Shown: positions 41,611 through 50,479 of the stretch, piece by piece | How positions within the stretch are numbered: the first letter of the stretch is position 1 | Layout: each line of letters begins with the position of its first letter | Assembly: GCF_040409805.1 (NCBI RefSeq) | Contig: NZ_CP099572.1 | Span: 1,488,001 to 1,552,000, forward strand | Length of the DNA: 64,000 nucleotides | Source of the DNA: Polynucleobacter sp. MWH-UH23A | Lineage (GTDB): Bacteria; Pseudomonadota; Gammaproteobacteria; Burkholderiales; Burkholderiaceae | Direction: 5' to 3' | Made by a program: the position numbers and the translations under genes | The notes under the pieces: generated by a model | Seen by the model: the letters and a program-made list of their open reading frames with translations, nothing else | Database searches by the model: none | Told to the model about the DNA's origin: nothing

Positions 41611-42486
41611 CTAAAAGCCGAACTTAATGCCAGCAGGTATAATAGTTGCACGCGCTCTACGAGCAGAGTGGCATTGCATATTGACTGCCACCGGATTTAA
41701 GGTGATATGGGTATGAGCCAACTCAACATGAACAGCAAAGGCGGTACCATCACCACCCAATCCCTGAGGACCAATGCCCAATTTGTTCACGGCGGCACTT
41801 AACTCTCTCTCAAGCTTGGCACCCTCCTCATCAGAACATGCACTACCTAAAGCGCGAGTTGCAGCCCGCTTTGCCATTGCGACACATTGATCAGATGTTC
41901 CGCCAATGCCAACCCCTACAATAGTTGGCGGGCAAGTCTTACCTCCTGCAGACACAACACTCTCAATAACAAATGCCTTGACTCCAGCAATACCATCAGC
42001 CGGAATAGCCATTTTTAAAAAGGAGTTGTTTTCCGAGCCGCTCCCCTTTGGCACCATCTCAATTTCTATCGATTCCAGATCATCACAAAAATCAATATGA
42101 ATAGCGGGCATATCAATACCGCATGAAGTGTGATTATTTTTACGCGTAATGGGATGAACTACAGAAGATCTCAATGGATACTCTTTAGTAGCACGTTCGC
42201 ACCCCTTACGGATAGCCGCCTTTAGAGCCATGCCATCAAATTGAACATTACTACCAATTTTTACGTTATAGATTGGCAGCCCAGTGTCTTGACACAAAAG
42301 GTTATCTTCACGTTCTGCAACTGAAATATTCGTGATCATGGTTTTCAAAACAACCTGTGCACGCTTATCCGTCTCAGACTTGTCGAGTTTATCAATACCA
42401 GCCTTGATGTCATCAGGAAGTATTTTTAGGGCTCGAATGTAAAGCTCTTTACAGGCTTCTTCAACCAAATTCATTTGTAACTGCAT
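41611..42486 (-). CDS. Class I fumarase/tartrate dehydratase alpha subunit
   Basis: The 291-residue protein is the iron-sulfur subunit. Likely [4Fe-4S] ligands are C65 in LCQDTGLP, C185 in GGKTCPPTIVG and a cysteine in NMQCHSARRA near the C-terminus. Substrate would be a C4 or C5 dicarboxylate such as fumarate. It lies 10 bases after the anchor-subunit gene and 9 bases before the beta subunit gene, within one operon. Confidence 0.9.
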   Translation of the reverse strand: MQLQMNLVEEACKELYIRALKILPDDIKAGIDKLDKSETDKRAQVVLKTMITNISVAEREDNLLCQDTGLPIYNVKIGSNVQFDGMALKAAIRKGCERATKEYPLRSSVVHPITRKNNHTSCGIDMPAIHIDFCDDLESIEIEMVPKGSGSENNSFLKMAIPADGIAGVKAFVIESVVSAGGKTCPPTIVGVGIGGTSDQCVAMAKRAATRALGSACSDEEGAKLERELSAAVNKLGIGPQGLGGDGTAFAVHVELAHTHITLNPVAVNMQCHSARRARATIIPAGIKFGF

Positions 42487-42496
42487 ATCAACCTAA

Positions 42497-42859
42497 TTAG
42501 TTAGCTAAAGATAAAAATAGAATTCCGCATGCGATCGCAAACAAGATAGAAATCTGAATCCAACATTTACGTAAGCCATGCCACGGCCCAAATTCAATCA
42601 TGAGCAGGCGAACACCACCAGCCAAGTGAATTGCAAGCAAAATAACAAGTGTCCACTCCCCGAACTTGAATACCCAAAAATCTGTTAAACCAAGAGATTT
42701 CTGAAATCCCTCAGCACCTCTCAATGATTGCGACAACATCAAAAAATGCAATGGAATGAAGCAGGCAAGCACTAAGCCGGAGAATCGATGGCAAGCATAA
42801 GCAAAATAAGATAAGTGGCGTTTAGCCCGAATATCCAGCTTTGGTCTAGCTCTCATCAA
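42497..42859 (-). CDS. Membrane anchor subunit of the SDH/FRD-like complex (second)
   Basis: The 120-residue protein has three hydrophobic spans. The first includes the motif YFAYACHRFSGLVLACFIPLH, like the haem b and quinone-site region of SdhC. It would anchor the flavoprotein and iron-sulfur subunits and pass electrons to quinone. It overlaps the other anchor gene by four bases. Confidence 0.8.
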   Translation of the reverse strand: MMRARPKLDIRAKRHLSYFAYACHRFSGLVLACFIPLHFLMLSQSLRGAEGFQKSLGLTDFWVFKFGEWTLVILLAIHLAGGVRLLMIEFGPWHGLRKCWIQISILFAIACGILFLSLAN

Positions 42860-43200
42860 GCACCCCCTGTGAATACACCAAAGACCGCTACTGTGCCTAA
42901 AACCAATATCAAGATTGCCAACAAACTAGAAATGGGCTTTACCAGCCTGCTCTTCGGAAAAGTTTCCTGAAGGATATTTGCAACACCTATCGGTGCATGC
43001 ACAAAACAGGCAAGCACAAAAGTCTCATAAAAAATTGCAAAGCTAATGTTTCCCTGGGTGCGCCCTAAAATCTCTTGCGCGCTTAACCCGCCTCGTATTG
43101 CATAAAAAATAATTAGCAAATGGACAGCAACGCAGATACCAAGAACCATTGCGCTAATTCGTTGCGCATACCAAAGTTTTGCCTGAAGAACGCCACTCAT
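42856..43200 (-). CDS. Membrane anchor subunit of the SDH/FRD-like complex (first)
   Basis: The 114-residue protein has three predicted membrane spans and an SdhC-like stretch AQRISAMVLGICVAVHLLI, with a histidine well placed for haem b. Both anchors resemble each other and SdhC more than a classical SdhC plus SdhD pair. It overlaps the iron-sulfur subunit gene upstream and the second anchor gene downstream by four bases each. Confidence 0.8.
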   Translation of the reverse strand: MSGVLQAKLWYAQRISAMVLGICVAVHLLIIFYAIRGGLSAQEILGRTQGNISFAIFYETFVLACFVHAPIGVANILQETFPKSRLVKPISSLLAILILVLGTVAVFGVFTGGA

Positions 43201-43928
43201 AACTTACCCCACTTACTGCCACGCACAGCTGCTTTTGCAACTAATTTTTTCAATCCCGCAATACTTGCTGTTGGTTCTATTGCTTTGGGGCAACGCTCAG
43301 TACAGGATCCTTGGGTATGGCATGCGTGGCAACCAGCATCACCTGCAACGGCACGCATCCGCTCAAGCTGCTGAGTATCCCGAACATCATTCAACAGAGT
43401 CCATGCGCGGTTAAGAGCCGCGGGGCCTAAATAGTTGGGCCTAGCTTCAACCACCTCACAGGATGCATAACAAACACCACAACCAATACACTCTATTCCA
43501 GCATTTGCTAATTGACGCTCTTTAGAATCTGGCTCAACTTTTGCAAAATCATCATGCCGCGTTTGATTACCCTTGAAAAATCCAACTGCACCCTTCCATT
43601 TATTGAAGAACTCACGCATATCCGTTGCAAGATCTTTAATAACTGGCAGGTTATTCAGTGGTGCTATTTCTAAAGCATCCCCTTCCACAATTTGAGATAC
43701 ATGGGTCCGACAAGTCCATCTTGCAACGCCATTCACCGTCATTGCACATGAACCACACATACCTACGCGACAAGCAAAGCGATAGCTCAGCGTTGAGTCG
43801 AGTTTGCGTTGGATATAGGTGACCACATCCAAAACCGTTTGGTTTGGATTACGCGGTACCAAGTATTCGACGAATTCGCCCTCTTGCCCACCGCGCCAGA
43901 CTTTTACTTTGAGATCTGTATTTGACAT
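43197..43928 (-). CDS. Iron-sulfur subunit of the SDH/FRD-like complex
   Basis: The 243-residue protein carries a plant-type [2Fe-2S] site (CRVGMCGSC plus a later cysteine), and a bacterial-ferredoxin domain with CIGCGVCYASC and CHACHTQGSCTERCP for the [4Fe-4S] and [3Fe-4S] clusters. It transfers electrons from the flavin to the membrane subunits. It is the first gene of the operon and is divergent from a LysR regulator, with a dyad 9 bases before its ATG. Confidence 0.9.
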   Translation of the reverse strand: MSNTDLKVKVWRGGQEGEFVEYLVPRNPNQTVLDVVTYIQRKLDSTLSYRFACRVGMCGSCAMTVNGVARWTCRTHVSQIVEGDALEIAPLNNLPVIKDLATDMREFFNKWKGAVGFFKGNQTRHDDFAKVEPDSKERQLANAGIECIGCGVCYASCEVVEARPNYLGPAALNRAWTLLNDVRDTQQLERMRAVAGDAGCHACHTQGSCTERCPKAIEPTASIAGLKKLVAKAAVRGSKWGKL

Positions 43929-43936
43929 AGATTCAT

Positions 43937-43953
43937 TATATTGGTGGAATATA
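43937..43953. promoter_or_regulatory. LysR-type T-N11-A dyad
   Basis: TATATT and AATATA form a 6-bp dyad around GGTGG, containing T-N11-A from 43939 to 43951. It lies in the 81-base gap between the sdh-like operon and the divergent LysR gene, as expected for autoregulated divergent control. Confidence 0.55.
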
Positions 43954-44009
43954 AAAAATAAATCGAATATATTTTTCTTTGAGATAAATTATTTATTTAT
44001 AATCAATAT

Positions 44010-44885
44010 ATGTCCAGTATCAGAATCCTCAAAAACTTCCTTGTGATTGCTCGCCACAAGAGCGTTGCCGCAGCCTCACGTGAAATTGGACTTACGCCGG
44101 CAGCGGCCGGCCAACAAATCCAGCAACTTGAAGAAGAAATCGGGCTGGAGCTTTTTGATCGCACCAAACGCTCACTTAGCTTAAATACAAGCGGTAGGTC
44201 CTTGATTGAACCAATCCAAGAAATCATTGCACGCTATGAGGCTCTTGGGTCGAATTTAAAATCCGACTTAAGTGGCACCATTGTGATTGGCGCTCTTGTT
44301 TCATCGCTCATGGGTGCATTTGGAAAAACGCTCAATGAGCTAAAACTGCGTTACCCTGATTTAGAAATCAAATTACTAGCGGGTCTTTCAAGCAACTTTC
44401 TAGACCAAGTCTTAGAAGGCAGCATAGATGGGGCGATTGTTACAGAATCGCCATTTGCCCTTCCTCAAAATATCCAGTGGACAGAGCTCTACAGGGAGCC
44501 GATGATTCTGATTACCCCCACCCTAGATTCGAAGAATTTTACAAAACCTTCTTCTTCAAAACTCAAACTACCATTTATTCGATTTGAACGAAATACTTGG
44601 ACTGGTCATCTAGTTGATCAAACCATTAAAGCAAATAAATTATCTATAGAAGAAAGCATGGAGCTCAACTCTGTTGAGGCAATTATTGAACTGGTCAGGC
44701 AAGGGATTGGCTACTCAATAGTTCCCAAGTTAGCTAATATCCCATGGGGAACTGACCGGCAACTTGCCATTCAGAAGCTACCTGGTAAAACAATTTATAG
44801 AAAAGTTGGCCTACTAGAACGCAAAAAACACAACCGTCAAAATATTACTCTAGCGATAAAACAATTATTCTTATCTGATAATTAA
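44010..44885 (+). CDS. LysR-family transcriptional regulator
   Basis: The 291-residue protein has an N-terminal winged helix (VAAASREIGLTPAAAGQQIQQLEEEIGLELFDR) and a C-terminal periplasmic-binding-like effector domain. It is divergent from the sdh-like/fumarase operon and probably regulates it, perhaps in response to a dicarboxylate. The gene is AT-rich near its start, with the intergenic dyad as likely site. It converges on the fdx end of the isc operon. Confidence 0.9.
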   Translation: MSSIRILKNFLVIARHKSVAAASREIGLTPAAAGQQIQQLEEEIGLELFDRTKRSLSLNTSGRSLIEPIQEIIARYEALGSNLKSDLSGTIVIGALVSSLMGAFGKTLNELKLRYPDLEIKLLAGLSSNFLDQVLEGSIDGAIVTESPFALPQNIQWTELYREPMILITPTLDSKNFTKPSSSKLKLPFIRFERNTWTGHLVDQTIKANKLSIEESMELNSVEAIIELVRQGIGYSIVPKLANIPWGTDRQLAIQKLPGKTIYRKVGLLERKKHNRQNITLAIKQLFLSDN

Positions 44886-44942
44886 CCTTGCACCTACAAC
44901 GATGAAGCATTTTTTATTTAATACCTCACTGGGTATGTGCAC

Positions 44943-45281
44943 TCAATGATTCTCTTTAGCGTGATTGATTGAGTATTTGGGAATCTCAATTACTAAATCC
45001 TCTTTAGCCACAATTGCTTGGCAAGATAGACGTGATTGAGAATTCAATCCCCAAGCACGATCAAGCATATCTTCTTCATTCTCGTCTGGCGGATTGAGAC
45101 TTTGATAACCCTCTTTCACAATCACATGGCAAGTAGTGCACGCACAAACCATATCACAGGCATGCTCAATTGGAATGTCATTTTCCAACAAAGCCTCGCA
45201 AATAGATGTGCCCGGTGAGACCTCGACAACTGCACCTTCTGGGCAATATTCACTATGAGGTAGAACAACAATTTGGGTCAT
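44943..45281 (-). CDS. fdx: ISC-type [2Fe-2S] ferredoxin
   Basis: This ferredoxin supplies electrons for iron-sulfur cluster assembly on IscU. The 112-residue length and cluster ligands C42, C48, C51 and C87 match the positions in E. coli Fdx, and the extra cysteine C46 is also kept. It is the last gene of the isc operon here; no iscX gene follows before the convergent LysR gene. Confidence 0.95.
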   Translation of the reverse strand: MTQIVVLPHSEYCPEGAVVEVSPGTSICEALLENDIPIEHACDMVCACTTCHVIVKEGYQSLNPPDENEEDMLDRAWGLNSQSRLSCQAIVAKEDLVIEIPKYSINHAKENH

Positions 45282-45320
45282 GATGGCTTCTTATTTTCTG
45301 ATTATTGATTTTTATACATC

Positions 45321-47186
45321 TTAAATCTCGGTAACATTCTTGCCAGCTAAAGCTTTTTGAATGCTGGCATTCATGCGCTTCTGAGCAAATTCATCAGTAG
45401 CTTGTGCTACATGATCAACAGCCTTACGAACAATTGCGCTGTCAGTCTCTTCATTTAGGATGATTTGTAATTTTTCAATCTCGCGATCAATAGCAGACTG
45501 CTCCTCCTGGCTCAAAAGATGTCGATCACTTACTAAAGCAGCCTGTACAGCATCAATCAAGCGTTGCGCGCTGACTTGCTCCTCTCTTAGGGATCTCGCA
45601 AGCAAATCCTCCTTGGCAGAGGCAAAACCATCTTGCAGCATCCGAGTGATTTCAGCATCTGTTAAGCCATAAGAAGGCTTTATATCGATTGAGGCTTTCA
45701 CGCCCGAGCCTTGCTCTGTTGCGCTTACTGACAATAAGCCATCAGCATCCACTTGGAAGGTGACGCGTATGCGCGCGGCACCAGCTGCCATCGGAGGGAT
45801 TCCCCTTAACTCGAAACGGCCAAGAGAGCGGCAGTCTTGAGCTAGCTCACGCTCGCCCTGTACTACTTGTATAGCCAGAGCTGTTTGTCCATCTTTAAAA
45901 GTTGTAAAGTCTTGTGCCCTAGCAACAGGAATCGGGGTGTTACGTGGAATGATTTTTTCCACTAAACCGCCCATAGTCTCCAAACCGAGGGACAATGGGA
46001 TCACATCCAACAACAACCATTCATCATCTTTACTTTGATTGCCAGCTAATAAATCAGCTTGCATAGCGGCACCCAATGCAACCACTTGATCAGGATTTAA
46101 ATTATTTAATGGTTGGGTGCCAAATAGCTCGCCAACTGCACGCTGCACATTAGGCATGCGTGTAGAGCCGCCCACCATTACCACACCTTTTACATCTGCG
46201 GACTTCAGGCCAGCGTCACGCAAAGCTTTCTTACATGCCATTAAGGTTTTAGTTACTAGGTTTTGAGTAATCTCAAAAAATTGGGCTTGGCTAACACCAA
46301 CATTTACTACGGTTCCATCGGATAGTGTTTCATGCACACGCGCCAAAGGGTTGTGACTTAGTAGTTCTTTTGCATGCTTACAAGCTTGCAGTAATGTGCG
46401 ATGGTCGTGTACAGATAGGGGCGGTAGCTTTGCCTGCTCTAAAACCCAACAGTACAGGCGATGATCAAAATCATCCCCGCCTAATGCAGAATCTCCACCA
46501 GTAGAGAGTACCTCAAAGACACCTCGACTCATTCGCAAAATAGAAATGTCAAAAGTTCCGCCGCCAAGATCATAGACGGCATAAACACCCTCAGAAGCAT
46601 TATCTAATCCATAGGCAATCGCCGCAGCAGTCGGCTCATTTAATAAGCGGAGTACTTCGATGCCGGCCAACTTAGCAGCATCTTTGGTTGCTTGACGCTG
46701 TGCATCATCAAAATAAGCTGGCACAGTAATTACTGCGCCAACAATATCTTCTGAAACAGAATCTTCAGCAAGCTGACGCAATCTTGCCAAAATTTCTGCA
46801 GAAACTTCAATTGGACTTTTATCGCCAGCAACTGTTCTTAACTTCAGCATACCAGGTTGATCTACAAAATCGTATGGTGCGCTTTCGCTATTTTCGACAT
46901 CACTTAAGCCACGACCCATGAAGCGCTTTACTGAAATAATGGTATTTTTTGGGTCGCTCACTGCGCTCTCTAAGGCTTCAAAACCTGCCTGAGTTCTGCC
47001 ATTGGGCAAGTAACGCACGACTGAAGGGAGCAACTCACGACCTTGTTCATCTGGCAATACCTTTGGTAGCGCATCTCGAACAATCGCCACTAACGAGTTC
47101 GTTGTACCCAAATCAATGCCAACAGCAATGCGACGCTGATGCGGTGCGAGCGATTTACCTGGTTCGGAGATTTGTAATAAAGCCAT
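45321..47186 (-). CDS. hscA: Fe-S assembly chaperone HscA
   Basis: HscA is the Hsp70 that, with HscB, promotes cluster release from IscU. The 621-residue protein has the Hsp70 ATPase motifs [12 protein letters not shown] near residue 23, [12 protein letters not shown] and [10 protein letters not shown], followed by a substrate-binding domain. The neighbouring IscU carries the LPPVK recognition sequence. It lies 17 bases after hscB. Confidence 0.96.
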   Translation of the reverse strand: MALLQISEPGKSLAPHQRRIAVGIDLGTTNSLVAIVRDALPKVLPDEQGRELLPSVVRYLPNGRTQAGFEALESAVSDPKNTIISVKRFMGRGLSDVENSESAPYDFVDQPGMLKLRTVAGDKSPIEVSAEILARLRQLAEDSVSEDIVGAVITVPAYFDDAQRQATKDAAKLAGIEVLRLLNEPTAAAIAYGLDNASEGVYAVYDLGGGTFDISILRMSRGVFEVLSTGGDSALGGDDFDHRLYCWVLEQAKLPPLSVHDHRTLLQACKHAKELLSHNPLARVHETLSDGTVVNVGVSQAQFFEITQNLVTKTLMACKKALRDAGLKSADVKGVVMVGGSTRMPNVQRAVGELFGTQPLNNLNPDQVVALGAAMQADLLAGNQSKDDEWLLLDVIPLSLGLETMGGLVEKIIPRNTPIPVARAQDFTTFKDGQTALAIQVVQGERELAQDCRSLGRFELRGIPPMAAGAARIRVTFQVDADGLLSVSATEQGSGVKASIDIKPSYGLTDAEITRMLQDGFASAKEDLLARSLREEQVSAQRLIDAVQAALVSDRHLLSQEEQSAIDREIEKLQIILNEETDSAIVRKAVDHVAQATDEFAQKRMNASIQKALAGKNVTEI

Positions 47187-47203
47187 AAGATTTCAGTGTG
47201 TAG

Positions 47204-47743
47204 CTAAATGAGCGCCGCAATTGCATCATCTAGCTCGATTGCAAATTTATCGATAAACAATAGCCCTCTGAGTAGCTCAGCGGCACGTTGGTAATTTTTG
47301 GAGCCATCAATTGCTTGAGTAATTTCCCCCAGGATATCTGATCTGGATTGCTCTACTTCAGTCATAAGAGCCTCAAGCTCTGGCAACTCCTCTGCTTGCT
47401 CATCGAGCGTGTCACGCCACTCCATTTGCTTCATTAAAAAGGCAGCCGGCATAGCGGTGTTCGTTTCCAACTTAGCATCCACCCCATTGAGCTGACATAA
47501 ATAAAGCCCCCGCTGAATTGGATTCTTGAGGGTTTGATATGCTGTATTGGCTAAGGTTGCCATTTGCATCGCAATTCGTTGCTCTGCCTCACTACCACGA
47601 GCATGGCGATCTGGATGTACTTCTTTCTGAATTGCTAAGTAAGCCTGATCGAGTGCAGGCAAGTCGATGTTGAATTGCTGGTTGAGGCCAAAAAATCGAA
47701 AGTAATCGTCAGACGCGGAAAGATTCGCCACAACCACACTCAT
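47204..47743 (-). CDS. hscB: Fe-S assembly co-chaperone HscB
   Basis: HscB is the J-domain partner of HscA and binds IscU through its C-terminal three-helix domain. The 179-residue product has the J-domain motif HPDRH near residue 43 and the family start DDYFRFFGL. Its ATG at 47743 lies 35 bases inside the end of iscA in another frame. That overlap is long but no later ATG precedes the conserved start, so the two genes probably do overlap. Confidence 0.93.
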   Translation of the reverse strand: MSVVVANLSASDDYFRFFGLNQQFNIDLPALDQAYLAIQKEVHPDRHARGSEAEQRIAMQMATLANTAYQTLKNPIQRGLYLCQLNGVDAKLETNTAMPAAFLMKQMEWRDTLDEQAEELPELEALMTEVEQSRSDILGEITQAIDGSKNYQRAAELLRGLLFIDKFAIELDDAIAALI

Positions 47744-48032
47744 CTTTTACGTTCGGATTTTGAAACTTAAATCCCTCGTTCAAACCCTCGCGCACAAAAT
47801 CCAATTCCGTTCCATCCAGGTAAGCCAAACTTTTTGGATCTACAAATACCTTAATGCCATTTGATTCAAATACTTGATCTTCCGCAGCTGGCTCATCTAC
47901 ATACTCCAACTGATAGGCCAAGCCAGAGCAGCCAGTGGTGCGAACACCTAACCGCAAGCCACAACCTTTACCGCGCTTCTCCAGATTGCGGTTAACGTGC
48001 TTTGCTGCTTTTTCAGTTAAGGTAATTGCCAT
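47709..48032 (-). CDS. iscA: Iron-sulfur cluster assembly/carrier protein IscA
   Basis: IscA is an A-type carrier that passes clusters to [4Fe-4S] enzymes. From the ATG at 48032 the protein has 107 residues with the three conserved cysteines at C35, C99 and C101, the same positions as in E. coli. A TTG four codons upstream is not needed. Its end overlaps hscB. Confidence 0.95.
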   Translation of the reverse strand: MAITLTEKAAKHVNRNLEKRGKGCGLRLGVRTTGCSGLAYQLEYVDEPAAEDQVFESNGIKVFVDPKSLAYLDGTELDFVREGLNEGFKFQNPNVKDECGCGESFRV

Positions 48033-48056
48033 GATGAATCTCAAATATTTCTATAC

Positions 48057-48443
48057 TTATTTTGCAGGATGCTTTTCTTTGTAGTCAGCAACCGCTGCTT
48101 TAATTGCGTCTTCAGCCAAAATAGAGCAGTGAATTTTCACAGGTGGCAAAGCCAACTCTTCAGCAATTAAAGAGTTCTTAATTTCCAGCGCTTGATCTAA
48201 GGTCTTTCCTTTAACCCACTCTGTAACCAAAGAAGAGGAAGCGATTGCTGAGCCGCAACCATAAGTTTTGAACTTGGCATCCTCAATAACGCCTTGATCG
48301 TTTACGCGAATCTGTAGCTTCATTACGTCGCCACATGCTGGGGCGCCAACCATACCAGTTCCTACACTGTTATCGCCCTTTTCAAAAGAGCCAACATTGC
48401 GGGGGTTTTCATAGTGGTCAATGACTTTGTCGCTATATGCCAT
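48057..48443 (-). CDS. iscU: Iron-sulfur cluster scaffold IscU
   Basis: IscU is the scaffold on which clusters are built. The 128-residue protein has ligands C37, D39, C63 and C106 and the HscA-binding motif LPPVK at 99-103. It lies between iscS and iscA in the standard order. Confidence 0.97.
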   Translation of the reverse strand: MAYSDKVIDHYENPRNVGSFEKGDNSVGTGMVGAPACGDVMKLQIRVNDQGVIEDAKFKTYGCGSAIASSSLVTEWVKGKTLDQALEIKNSLIAEELALPPVKIHCSILAEDAIKAAVADYKEKHPAK

Positions 48444-48477
48444 GGTATTTCCTCTTTAATTTCTCAATTTTGTTTCT

Positions 48478-49737
48478 TTAATGCGCAGCCCACTGAATGG
48501 TGCTGAGATCAATCCCGTCTTTATACATTTCCCATAATGGGGATAACTCGCGCAGCTTCGCAATCTTTTCCTTAACTAACTTAATTGTGAAGTCCACTTC
48601 TTCTTGGGTGGTAAAGCGGCCCAATGTAAAACGAATCGAGCTATGTGCCAACTCATCATTGCGGCCCAAAGCGCGCAATACGTAAGAAGGCTCCAATGAT
48701 GCAGAGGTACAGGCAGAACCAGATGAGATCGCCAAATCTTTGAGAGCCATCATCATGGACTCACCCTCAACATAGTTAAAGCTGATATTGAGGTTGTGGG
48801 GCACACGGCTTTCCATATCGCCATTCACATATACCTCTTCAATATCTTTTAAACCAGCTAACAAGCGATCACGCAAGGCACGAATACGCTTACTCTCTTC
48901 TGCCATCTCAATGCGGGCTATACGAAATGCCTCGCCCATACCAACGATTTGGTGAACCGCCAAAGTACCAGAACGCATGCCACGCTCATGTCCACCACCA
49001 TGTATTTGCGCTTCGATACGAATACGTGGCTTACGACGTACAAATAAGGCTCCAATACCTTTTGGGCCATAAGTCTTGTGTGCTGAAAAACTCATGAGAT
49101 CGACTTTGATCTTATCAAGGTCAATTTCAACTTTACCGGTCGCTTGGGCTGCATCTACGTGGAAGATTACGCCTCGAGAACGACATAAGTCACCAATGCG
49201 AGGGATATCTTGCACTACGCCAATCTCATTATTGACATACATCACAGAAGTCAAAATAGTCCCTGGCTTCATTGCAGTCTCGAGCTGAGCAAAGTCAATC
49301 AATCCGTTTGGCAATACATCTAAATAAGTAACTTCAAAACCTTCACGCTCTAATTCGCGACAAGTATCCAAAGTTGCCTTATGTTCTGTTTTAACGGTAA
49401 TGATGTGATTACCGCGATCCTTGTAAAAGTGAGCGGCACCTTTCAAAGCCAAATTAATACTTTCAGTAGCGCCACTAGTAAAGACGATCTCTCTTGGATC
49501 CGCATGAACCAATTGGGCAATCTCAGAACGCGCCCACTCAACTGCCTCCTCCGCAGCCCAGCCATATGCATGGCTACGAGAAGCGGCATTGCCAAATTGC
49601 TCGCGCAAATAAGGCAACATTTTGTCGACAACTCGCGGATCTATTGGTGTTGTAGCTGAGTAATCCATATACACCGGAAAGTGCTTAGGACTAAACATCG
49701 GAACCGGTTGTTGTGGAAGGTCTTGTGGTGCGTTCAT
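48478..49737 (-). CDS. iscS: Cysteine desulfurase IscS
   Basis: IscS is the PLP enzyme that takes sulfur from cysteine for clusters and tRNA thiolation. In the 419-residue product the PLP lysine is K221 in [10 protein letters not shown] and the persulfide cysteine is C343 in [12 protein letters not shown]. An extension of about 15 residues precedes the E. coli-equivalent start. It follows iscR after 28 bases. Confidence 0.97.
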   Translation of the reverse strand: MNAPQDLPQQPVPMFSPKHFPVYMDYSATTPIDPRVVDKMLPYLREQFGNAASRSHAYGWAAEEAVEWARSEIAQLVHADPREIVFTSGATESINLALKGAAHFYKDRGNHIITVKTEHKATLDTCRELEREGFEVTYLDVLPNGLIDFAQLETAMKPGTILTSVMYVNNEIGVVQDIPRIGDLCRSRGVIFHVDAAQATGKVEIDLDKIKVDLMSFSAHKTYGPKGIGALFVRRKPRIRIEAQIHGGGHERGMRSGTLAVHQIVGMGEAFRIARIEMAEESKRIRALRDRLLAGLKDIEEVYVNGDMESRVPHNLNISFNYVEGESMMMALKDLAISSGSACTSASLEPSYVLRALGRNDELAHSSIRFTLGRFTTQEEVDFTIKLVKEKIAKLRELSPLWEMYKDGIDLSTIQWAAH

Positions 49738-49765
49738 GTTGTATTTCTAAATAAAGAATTGCTAA

Positions 49766-50335
49766 TTAACTTTGCCGCGCCAAATTAAATACTGAATTCA
49801 CGAGTGGCGCCTTTGGGGCAACTTCTTTTTTTACTGCTAGTACTGGAGCTGGTTTTTCAGCCTTTGTACCTTCAATTTTGACCTTCTTAGGACGCATGTC
49901 TTGGATCACAATGCCACGGCCTTCTTGCTGCTGCACTAGATCACGCAAGGTCACAGAGCTAAGGTACTCAACCATCTTTAAGTTCAGGTTGCTCCAAAGA
50001 TCATGGGTCATGCAACGACCATGATTTTCTTCATCGGTGTGACAATTACCTTTACCGCCGCACTGAGTAGCATCTAAAGGCTCATCAACAGCCACAATGA
50101 TGTCGGCGACACTCACTTCATTAGAGGGGCGAGCCAACGTATATCCACCTCCAGGGCCGCGCGTACTTTCAACAATATTGAAGCGACGTAGCTTGCCAAA
50201 TAGCTGCTCGAGGTAAGAAAGCGAAATTTTTTGTCTCTGACTAATTCCTGCCAACGTCACAGGACCATGCGTCTCACGCAGGGCTAAATCAATCATTGCG
50301 GTTACTGCGAAACGACCTTTAGTTGTAAGTCTCAT
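49766..50335 (-). CDS. iscR: Iron-sulfur cluster regulator IscR
   Basis: IscR is an Rrf2-family regulator that, with a [2Fe-2S] cluster, represses the isc operon. The 189-residue protein has the winged helix with SLSYLEQLFGKLRR and the cluster ligands C92, C98, C108 and probably H111. The loop between the second and third cysteine is nine residues, four more than in E. coli IscR. The C-terminal tail is long, lysine-rich and low in complexity. A type 1 IscR site lies 51-75 bases upstream. Confidence 0.95.
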   Translation of the reverse strand: MRLTTKGRFAVTAMIDLALRETHGPVTLAGISQRQKISLSYLEQLFGKLRRFNIVESTRGPGGGYTLARPSNEVSVADIIVAVDEPLDATQCGGKGNCHTDEENHGRCMTHDLWSNLNLKMVEYLSSVTLRDLVQQQEGRGIVIQDMRPKKVKIEGTKAEKPAPVLAVKKEVAPKAPLVNSVFNLARQS

Positions 50336-50385
50336 ATGTCACCTTGGTAATGGATTGTTATGGACAGCTAATAGACAAGTGGGTA

Positions 50386-50410
50386 ATACCTGACTATTCC
50401 ACTCAACTTT
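50386..50410 (-). promoter_or_regulatory. IscR type 1 binding site upstream of iscR
   Basis: On the minus strand the 25-base site matches the published type 1 consensus (ATASYYGACTRWWWYAGTCRRSTAT) at 22 positions by hand count, including a perfect right half TAGTCAGGTAT. This predicts autorepression by cluster-loaded IscR, as in E. coli. Confidence 0.75.
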
Positions 50411-50479
50411 ACCATAAACCCTAGCAAACTGCTCGGGAATTATCTCAAAAAACCCCATTAGCCATGAGGCAAATGCGAA

